Source of the DNA: Micromonospora cathayae
GTDB lineage: Bacteria > Actinomycetota > Actinomycetes > Mycobacteriales > Micromonosporaceae
Reading direction: 5' to 3'
NCBI RefSeq assembly: GCF_028993575.1
Contig: NZ_CP118615.1
Location: forward strand, 5,857,001 to 5,921,000
DNA: 64,000 nucleotides
Position 1 is the first letter of the stretch, and each line of letters starts with the position of its first letter. The translations under genes and the position numbers were made by a program. Shown piece by piece: positions 58,536 to 64,000 of the stretch. The notes beneath the pieces are model-generated. The model was not told the origin of the DNA, did no database searches, and was given only the letters and a program-made list of their open reading frames with translations.

Positions 58536-61442
58536 GTGGGGATGCGTTCATCGATCATCGTTGGCCGGGAGGACGAACAACGGAGGATCCGGCAGGGGCT
58601 GTCCGCCGCCCGGGCCGGTCATGGCGGTGCCATCTTCCTCGTCGGCGAGGGCGGGATCGGCAAGTCCCGGCTGGCCGCGGCCGTCGCCGACCTCGCCTAC
58701 GGCTCCGGCATGCGCCTGATGCGCGGGCGCAGCAGCACCACCGGGCCACTGGTGCCGTACCGGTCGTTGACCGAGGCGGTGCTGTCGCTGCTGCGTGCCG
58801 GGGAGCCGATCGACCTCGACGCGCTCGGGCCGTACCGCCCGCTGCTGGGTCGGCTGGTGCCGGATCTGCGTCCGAGCGCCGGCGACTACGGCGACGCCTC
58901 CCTGGTCGTCCTCGCGGAGGCGGTGCTCCGGCTGATGGGAGTCGCCGGGCGGGAGACCGGCTGCCTGTTGACGTTGGAGGACCTGCACGACGCGGACCCG
59001 GAGACCCTCGGGGTGACCGAGTACCTGGTCGACAACCTGACCCAGCAGCCGGTGCTGCTGCTCGGCACCCTGCGCCCCGAGCCCGGCCCGGCGCTGGACC
59101 TGGTGCGCTCGGTCGCCCAGCGGGGCCACGGCCTGCTGCTCGAACTGTCCCGGTTGGACCGTCCCCAGGTGCTGCGGATGGCGGCGTCCTTCCTGGACAC
59201 CGACGAGGCAGCGGTGCCGGAGGCCGTCACCGACCTCGTGTGGGCCGGCAGTACCGGCAACCCGTTCCTGGTGGAGGACCTGCTCACCGGCATGTGCGAG
59301 AGCGAGGTGCTGACCCAGAGCACCACCGGCTGGCGGATCCACGACCATCTCCTGGCCAGTCGGCCGGACACGTTCGTCCGTAGCGTCCGACGCCGGGTCG
59401 GGCAGCTCTCCGACCGGACCCGGGACCTGATCATGGCCGGCGCGTTGCTCGGTTCCCGGTTCCCGCTCGCGGTGGCCCAGGCGGTGACCGGCATGCCCGA
59501 CCGGGAACTCCTCACCCACCTTCAGGGACCGCTGGCCGCCCAACTGGTGGTCGCCGACGACCAAACCCCGGACTGGTACCGCTTCCAGCACCCGATGGTG
59601 CAGGAGGCGCTGTTGACGCTGTCGGAGCCCGCCGAGCTGACCCGGCTGGCCCGGCGTACCGCCGACGCGGTCGCCGCGGTGCACCCCGGTCTGCCCGGCG
59701 AGTGGTGCCAGGTCGCCGCGGCGCTCCGACTGGCCGCCGGCGACCGGGCAGCCGCCGGGCGGCTGTTCGCCGAGGCGGGTCGACGCAGCCTGACCGAGGG
59801 CGCCGCCCTCTCCGCCGTCACCCTCCTGCAACGGGCCTGGGAGTTGCTGGCCGACGACGACGCGACGGTCCGGGCCGAGACGCTCGAACCACTGATCCAC
59901 GCGATGGCCGAGGCGGGCCGGATCGACCAGGCCCTGGCGTTCGTGGGCATCGTCGAGCAGGTTGCCGGCGTGCTCGACGAGCGGCGGTTGGCCCGGTTGC
60001 ACACCAGGCTCGCCTGGGCCGCGATGCTGGCCGGCGAACTGGACGAGGGGCTGGACCGGGTACGGTCGGCCCGCGACCTGCTCGGCCCCGACGCCCGACC
60101 CGCCGACCTCGCCGAGGTCGACGTGGTGGCCGCCCACCTCGAACTCGACCGCCCCGGGCCGGGCCGGTTGGAGCTGGTGGAGGCGATGGCCCGACGCACG
60201 GCGACCATCGCGGAGTCGACGCCCCTGCCGGTGGTCGCCTGCCAGGCATGGCAGTTGCTCGGCGCGCTGGTCCGGCACCGCGATCCGGCCGAGGCCACCG
60301 CCTGCCTGGACCGGAGCCGGGCCATCGCGGTGGCCCACAACCTGCCGATCTGGGAGATCCACGCGCTGGTCCGGCTCGGCAACGACGACGCGCTCCGCGC
60401 GGCCGACCCGGGGCGGCTCGAACAGGCCCGGACGAAGGCCACCCGGATCGGCGCGGTGACCGCCCGGTACCAGGCGGAGGCGAGCCTCGCCCTGCAGGCG
60501 ATCCTGCGGTGCGATTTCGACCAGGCGGGCACCCTGATCGACGAGGTGTGCACCGCCACCGGCCGGCTCCAGCTTCTGGAAACCACCGAGTACGTCATGC
60601 TGCTGCGGATGGTTCTCGCCGCCCATCAGGGCCGTCGCCGGGAGATGGACGAGGCGTTCCGGCACCTGGAGGACGCCCACGGCGACCAGACGCGCAACAG
60701 CCCCCGGGTGCACGGTCTGGCGCGCGCGGTCTGCGCCCTGCTGGAGGAGAACCGTCCCCGGGCAATGGACGAGATGGCCGAGGCGCTCGCGGCGGACGCC
60801 CGCAACCCGAGCACCATCCAGCTGGTCGGACGAGACGGGATGCACCTGCTGCTCGTGGCCCTGCGGGGGCGGGACGAGGAGACCGAGCGGAGGCTCGCCG
60901 GCCCGCTCACGCCGTTCCGCTGGGACCGGCAGTTCGCCCTCTTCGCCCGGGCCGTCGTCGCCGGGCGGGCCGGCGACGGACCGGCCGCAGCCGCCGCCGT
61001 CGCCGAGGCGACCCGGGTCGGGCAGCCGTACCCGATGGGTCGGCACCTCGGGCTCCGGTTGGTCGCCGAGGCGGCCCTGGCCGACGGTTGGGGCACCCCG
61101 GTCGACTGGCTGCGCGCCGCCGAGGCCCACTTCCACGCCGCCGACGTGAGCGCCGTCGCCGGCGCCTGCCGTACCTTGCTGCGCACCGCCGGTGTCCGTG
61201 TCTCGCAGCGGCGCACGGGCTTCCAGCAGATCCCCGGTGCGCTGCGAACCGCCGGGGTCACCGTCCGGGAGTTCGAGGTGCTGCAACTGCTGGTCGAGCG
61301 GCTCAGCAACCGGGAGATCGCCGAACGCCTGTTCCTCTCCACCCGGACGGTGGAACGGCACATCTCCAACCTGATCGTCAAGACCGGGCTACCCAACCGG
61401 ATCGCGTTGAGCGAGTTCGTCGCCCGGGAATACCGGGGCTGA
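58536..61442 (+). CDS. LAL-type LuxR-family transcriptional regulator
   Basis: A 968-residue large ATP-binding LuxR regulator. N-terminal STAND/AAA-type ATPase: Walker A VGEGGIGKS at 36-44, LLTLEDLHDADPETL as Walker B, and a long TPR-like helical middle. The C-terminal LuxR HTH (about 905-968) has TVREFEVLQLLVERLSNREIAERLFLSTRTVERHISNLIVKTGLPNR. It starts by GTG 30 bp after the candidate precursor gene and is transcribed with the lanM locus, so it is probably the pathway activator. Confidence 0.93.
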   Translation: MGMRSSIIVGREDEQRRIRQGLSAARAGHGGAIFLVGEGGIGKSRLAAAVADLAYGSGMRLMRGRSSTTGPLVPYRSLTEAVLSLLRAGEPIDLDALGPYRPLLGRLVPDLRPSAGDYGDASLVVLAEAVLRLMGVAGRETGCLLTLEDLHDADPETLGVTEYLVDNLTQQPVLLLGTLRPEPGPALDLVRSVAQRGHGLLLELSRLDRPQVLRMAASFLDTDEAAVPEAVTDLVWAGSTGNPFLVEDLLTGMCESEVLTQSTTGWRIHDHLLASRPDTFVRSVRRRVGQLSDRTRDLIMAGALLGSRFPLAVAQAVTGMPDRELLTHLQGPLAAQLVVADDQTPDWYRFQHPMVQEALLTLSEPAELTRLARRTADAVAAVHPGLPGEWCQVAAALRLAAGDRAAAGRLFAEAGRRSLTEGAALSAVTLLQRAWELLADDDATVRAETLEPLIHAMAEAGRIDQALAFVGIVEQVAGVLDERRLARLHTRLAWAAMLAGELDEGLDRVRSARDLLGPDARPADLAEVDVVAAHLELDRPGPGRLELVEAMARRTATIAESTPLPVVACQAWQLLGALVRHRDPAEATACLDRSRAIAVAHNLPIWEIHALVRLGNDDALRAADPGRLEQARTKATRIGAVTARYQAEASLALQAILRCDFDQAGTLIDEVCTATGRLQLLETTEYVMLLRMVLAAHQGRRREMDEAFRHLEDAHGDQTRNSPRVHGLARAVCALLEENRPRAMDEMAEALAADARNPSTIQLVGRDGMHLLLVALRGRDEETERRLAGPLTPFRWDRQFALFARAVVAGRAGDGPAAAAAVAEATRVGQPYPMGRHLGLRLVAEAALADGWGTPVDWLRAAEAHFHAADVSAVAGACRTLLRTAGVRVSQRRTGFQQIPGALRTAGVTVREFEVLQLLVERLSNREIAERLFLSTRTVERHISNLIVKTGLPNRIALSEFVAREYRG

Positions 61443-61461
61443 CCGACCCGTCCTCGATTCG

Positions 61462-61523
61462 TTGACAGCGAAACTATCCTGATGGATCGTTGGCATCGAC
61501 AACGATGACTCCGACTCGGAGTC
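61462..61523. promoter_or_regulatory. Promoter and stacked inverted repeats upstream of the secreted protein gene
   Basis: TTGACA at 61462-61467 is a consensus -35. Downstream come two abutting dyads: ATCGTTG-N7-CAACGAT at 61486-61506 and the perfect GACTCCGA-C-TCGGAGTC at 61507-61523. They end 43 bp before the ATG at 61567, suggesting tight control. Confidence 0.5.
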
Positions 61524-61566
61524 GGACCCGCTCCTCTTTCCTGCACACCGCCCAGGAAGGACACCC

Positions 61567-61950
61567 ATGCCCACACCCGTCACCCGGGTCGCCGCAGGCG
61601 TCGCCGCCGCCGTGATCGCCACGCTGACCGTGGCCGTGCCGGGCTCACCGGCCACCGCCGGGGAACCGTTCCAGAGCCCCGACCAGGGCCTGGTCTTCTA
61701 CTCCAGCTACCCGACCGAGGTGGTCGGCCGACAGGCCACACCGGACGACCTCTGCCGGCCGGTCCCGGCCGGGGCGACCTGGGCGCTCGGCTGGAGCGGC
61801 GGCTTCCACGTCGTCGCCGGCTACCGGACCGCCGACTGCAGCGGCCCGGCGGGCAACCTGAACAGCTTCCACAGCTGGCCGGAGGGCTCCTACCTCTCGT
61901 ACCGGGCGCCGGCGAACCTGTTCGAGATCCCGTCCCTCGCGACCCGCTGA
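61567..61950 (+). CDS. Small secreted protein, unknown function
   Basis: A 127-residue exported protein: signal peptide (about 1-32; ATLTVAVPGSPATAG) and a mature domain of about 95 residues with GLVFYSSYPTEVVGRQATPD, GFHVVAGYRTADCSG and LSYRAPANLFEIPSL. Two Cys (positions about 62 and 95) could form a disulfide. I do not recognise the family. GGAAGGA lies upstream of the ATG, and an elaborate set of inverted repeats precedes it, so it may be a regulated surface or toxin-like protein. It ends in a strong palindromic terminator. Confidence 0.65.
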   Translation: MPTPVTRVAAGVAAAVIATLTVAVPGSPATAGEPFQSPDQGLVFYSSYPTEVVGRQATPDDLCRPVPAGATWALGWSGGFHVVAGYRTADCSGPAGNLNSFHSWPEGSYLSYRAPANLFEIPSLATR

Positions 61951-61958
61951 CCAGCGCT

Positions 61959-61988
61959 CCCGGTGGCCGTCCGCGGACGGCCACCGGG
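61959..61988. terminator. Palindromic terminator of the secreted-protein gene
   Basis: A perfect 30-bp palindrome (CCCGGTGGCCGTCCG / CGGACGGCCACCGGG) lies 8 bp past the stop. A second 22-bp palindrome built on GGCCCGGCGC/GCGCCGGGCC follows at 62006-62027. Confidence 0.7.
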
Positions 61989-62029
61989 CGGGTCCGACTG
62001 GATGGCGGCCCGGCGCGCGCCGGGCCGGC

Positions 62030-62773
62030 GTGCCCGACGGTGCCACGGCCACCTTCCGGCCCGCGGGCATTCCCTCGAACGGCAGCACCGGACTCACCAT
62101 CACCACCGGACCGGGAACGGCGGCCGGCAGCTACACCGTCACGGTCATCGGCACCGGGCCGAGCGCCACCCGGTCGGCGACGTTCCAGTTACGCGTCGAC
62201 GACCCGCCCGGCTGCGTCGGCTCGTACGGTGCCGACACGCGGATCGACCCGGACCTGTTGTTCCACACCGGTGGCAGCGGCGACGACATCGACCACACGT
62301 TCAGCTACGACCTGTCGGCCGAGACCGCCAACGGCACCTGGCGGTTGTACGTCAACGATCCCCGCTACCCCAACTCCGGCCCGCTCGACTCGTGGCGGAT
62401 CAACCTGGCCGGCGAGGACCTGCCGGCACCGGCGTGCGGCGGCGTCGCCACCGCTGACGTGACCGTCCCGGACGTCGGGGTGGCCGAGTCGCCGCTGACC
62501 GTGGCCGCCTGCGGCCGGGCGCCGTCGGCCACCAGCTACGTCGAGGTGCAGGTCCGGCACCGCTGGGTCTGGGCCATCAGGGTCACCCTGGTCGCGCCGG
62601 ACGAGCGGACGTTCGTGCTCAAGGACCCCGGTGGGATGGGGCCGACGAACATCTACCAGACCGTCGCCGTGGACCTGTCGGGCACGTCGACGGGCGGCAC
62701 CTGGAAGCTGCGGGTCGAGGACCTCCACGCCGGCGACGAAGGCGTGATCGAAGGCTGGAAGCTGACCCTCTGA
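62030..62773 (+). pseudogene. 5'-truncated remnant of a P-domain (proprotein convertase) secreted protein
   Basis: The readable protein of about 247 residues starts inside a bacterial Ig-like domain (PDGATATFRPAGIPSNGSTG...YTVTVIG), then a shortened first P domain (CVGSYGADTRIDPDLLFHTG, NGTWRLYVND...LDSWRINL) and a full second P domain (VTVPDVG...HRWVWAIRVTLVAPDERTFVLKD...GTWKLRVEDLHAGD...IEGWKLTL). Such modules normally follow a secreted protease. No signal peptide, protease or ribosome site precedes it, and it abuts back-to-back hairpins. I read it as a gene remnant; a stand-alone expressed fragment cannot be excluded. Confidence 0.6.
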
Positions 62774-62830
62774 TCTGGTGGGCCAGGCGGGTCTTCCACC
62801 GGCCACCGGTTCCGGCGGCGGCCACGCCGG

Positions 62831-63928
62831 CTACGGGAAGAGGTGCCGGTGGATGGGGTGGTCGCGGAACGGGCCGCCCCGGTACGGGGAGGTGTGGCTG
62901 CCCGTACGGCTGCCGGCGGACGTGTGCAGCACCGCGTCGAGGTGGTAGTCCGGGTGCACCCCGTCGTCGCCGAGGGTCGACGTGACGGTCAGGTCGAGCG
63001 TGTCGCCCGGCTCGACCGGGTGCTCGGTGTCGAACAGCGGGAAGTAGATGGACGCCCAGTTGCTCGCCTCGCGCAGCGCGTCCAGTGGCTCCCCGTCCGG
63101 CAGGGACCACAGCCGCAGCCAGGTGAGCACCCCGTCCACGACACCCGGCCGGTCGACGGTTAGGCGGACCGTGCGGCGCTGCTCCAGCGGCAGGTGCCCG
63201 TTGAGGTCGAGCACCTCCACCACCCGGCCGGCGCCGAGCAGCGCGTCGCGGGCCGGGTCCGTGACGCGCAGGCGCACGTCGAAGGGGCCACCGTGCCACG
63301 CGAAGATGGTCCGCAGGTAGCCGACCGTGTCCGCGCCGAAGGCCACCGGGCCGCCGCCGAGGAGCCGGCGGAAGGCGACCGGCGCGGCGAGGGTGACGCA
63401 CCGGTGCGGCACCACCACGGCACCGGGGGCGAGGTGCCGGCGTCGGGCGTCGGCGAGCACCGCGGCGACGCCCTCCGCGCCAGCCAGCGACCCGATGATC
63501 TCGGCGACGCAGACGTCCGCCAGCGGGGTGACGTCGAGTTCGGTGGAGAGTCCACGCAGCAGGGTGACGCGTTCCCCGAGGTCCGGTTCGGCCAGCCAGG
63601 TCCCGGCCCGGCGGAAGGACTCCTCCATCGCCTCCACCGCGACGACCCGGCGGGCGCCGTACCGGACGCTCTCCCGGGCCCAGAGCAGGTCCGCGCCGGT
63701 GCCGACGTCGAGCACCACCCGGCCGGGGGCCAGCCGGGCCAGCGCGGCGCGGAACCGCCGGTTGCGCTCCTCGTCGTCGGTCATCCGGGCGTACGAGGCC
63801 GGGTCGTAGCAGGGGTACTCGCCGATGCTGGGGCCGAGGGTGGGGACGCCGGGCGTGGTGCCGCCGGCCGGGTCCACCCGGACCCGCACGGTCGACCCGG
63901 CCACCACCATGTCGACGGAGGTGGTCAT
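62831..63928 (-). CDS. PRMT-like class I SAM-dependent methyltransferase
   Basis: A 365-residue Rossmann methyltransferase resembling protein arginine methyltransferases. Motif I VVLDVGTGADLLWARESVRYGA with VVAVEAME after strand 2, and a double-Glu-type loop ADVCVAEIIGSLAGAEGV. The C-terminal half (about 210-365) is a beta-barrel-like extension rather than a second Rossmann domain. An N-terminal segment has SIGEYPCYDPASYARMTDDEERNRRF. Such PRMT-like enzymes in bacteria modify peptides or small molecules. AGGAGC precedes the ATG. A gene ending GGPENYLD runs into it from the right end, 32 bp upstream. Confidence 0.72.
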   Translation of the reverse strand: MTTSVDMVVAGSTVRVRVDPAGGTTPGVPTLGPSIGEYPCYDPASYARMTDDEERNRRFRAALARLAPGRVVLDVGTGADLLWARESVRYGARRVVAVEAMEESFRRAGTWLAEPDLGERVTLLRGLSTELDVTPLADVCVAEIIGSLAGAEGVAAVLADARRRHLAPGAVVVPHRCVTLAAPVAFRRLLGGGPVAFGADTVGYLRTIFAWHGGPFDVRLRVTDPARDALLGAGRVVEVLDLNGHLPLEQRRTVRLTVDRPGVVDGVLTWLRLWSLPDGEPLDALREASNWASIYFPLFDTEHPVEPGDTLDLTVTSTLGDDGVHPDYHLDAVLHTSAGSRTGSHTSPYRGGPFRDHPIHRHLFP

Positions 63929-63960
63929 CGTGCTCCTCGATCGGGCTGGAAGGGGTCCGC

Positions 63961-64000
63961 TCAGTCCAGGTAGTTCTCCGGTCCGCCACTGCGGACGGTG
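63961..64000 (-). CDS. 3' end of an upstream gene (partial)
   Basis: The last 40 bases, read on the minus strand, end a frame as ...TVRSGGPENYLD and TGA, 32 bp before the methyltransferase start. The gene runs off the window, so its nature is unknown. The short, polar, acidic tail could belong to a peptide precursor or any other protein; it is probably cotranscribed with the methyltransferase. Confidence 0.4.
   Translation of the reverse strand, partial: TVRSGGPENYLD

Noticed and set aside
58548..61361. A 937-codon minus-strand open frame across the LAL regulator
   Set aside because: Antisense of a complete LAL regulator, with Gln/Gly/Arg-rich composition and no motifs.

Overview
The window is very GC-rich DNA with dense genes, many GTG starts and frequent ATGA/GTGA overlaps. 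It carries IclR, TetR and large LuxR (LAL) regulators, a GH10 xylanase with a CBM2 domain, a rifamycin phosphotransferase behind a rifamycin-associated element, and a class II lanthipeptide synthetase. Together these point to a filamentous actinomycete, probably a Micromonospora-like member of the Micromonosporaceae; the family placement is inference. No rRNA, tRNA, CRISPR array, insertion sequence or phage genes were seen.

Layout. 0-5 kb: a small protein made almost entirely of nine tandem GGAEEVVA-type repeats (649-948), an Nramp-like transporter, and small stand-alone genes (NTF2-like, methyltransferase, SRPBCC). 5-9 kb: two secreted cellulose-binding proteins, a GH10 xylanase and a non-catalytic FN3-CBM2 protein. 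9-12 kb: VOC, DUF4259, PAS/GAF and MmcQ/YjbR proteins. 11.8-14.6 kb: rph with its element. 14.7-26.4 kb: an island tied together by an IclR regulator and two near-identical palindromes (TGGAAGT-N3-ACTTCCA type). It has a polyamine-type ABC importer, a cysteine-synthase-like PLP enzyme, and a divergent operon of NTF2-like, FAD oxidoreductase, cupin, aldehyde dehydrogenase and amidohydrolase genes. 26.4-46.5 kb: a second catabolic island around another IclR regulator with GTTCGG/CCGAAC repeats. Its minus arm encodes an aminotransferase, an enolase-superfamily dehydratase, an amidohydrolase and an SDR. Its plus arm encodes two paralogous beta-helix proteins, a Gfo/Idh oxidoreductase, a sugar ABC importer, an epimerase, a DHDPS-like aldolase, a hydroxyacid dehydrogenase, an FAH-family hydrolase, a GNAT protein and an SMP-30 lactonase. 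This looks like uptake and breakdown of an unusual sugar acid or uronate-containing glycan.

46.8-54.2 kb: a two-component system, then on the minus strand a three-gene cassette (stand-alone adenylation enzyme, membrane oxidoreductase, crotonase) and a TIM-barrel-like protein divergent from a TetR gene. 54.3-61.4 kb: a compact lanthipeptide locus (TetR, LanM, candidate precursor, LAL regulator) with no dedicated transporter or protease in view. 61.5-64 kb: a small secreted protein behind stacked inverted repeats, a 5'-truncated P-domain gene remnant, and a PRMT-like methyltransferase preceded by the end of a gene that runs off the window.

Functional assignments come from reading motifs in the translations. 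No database search was run, and pathway substrates are inferred from gene context.
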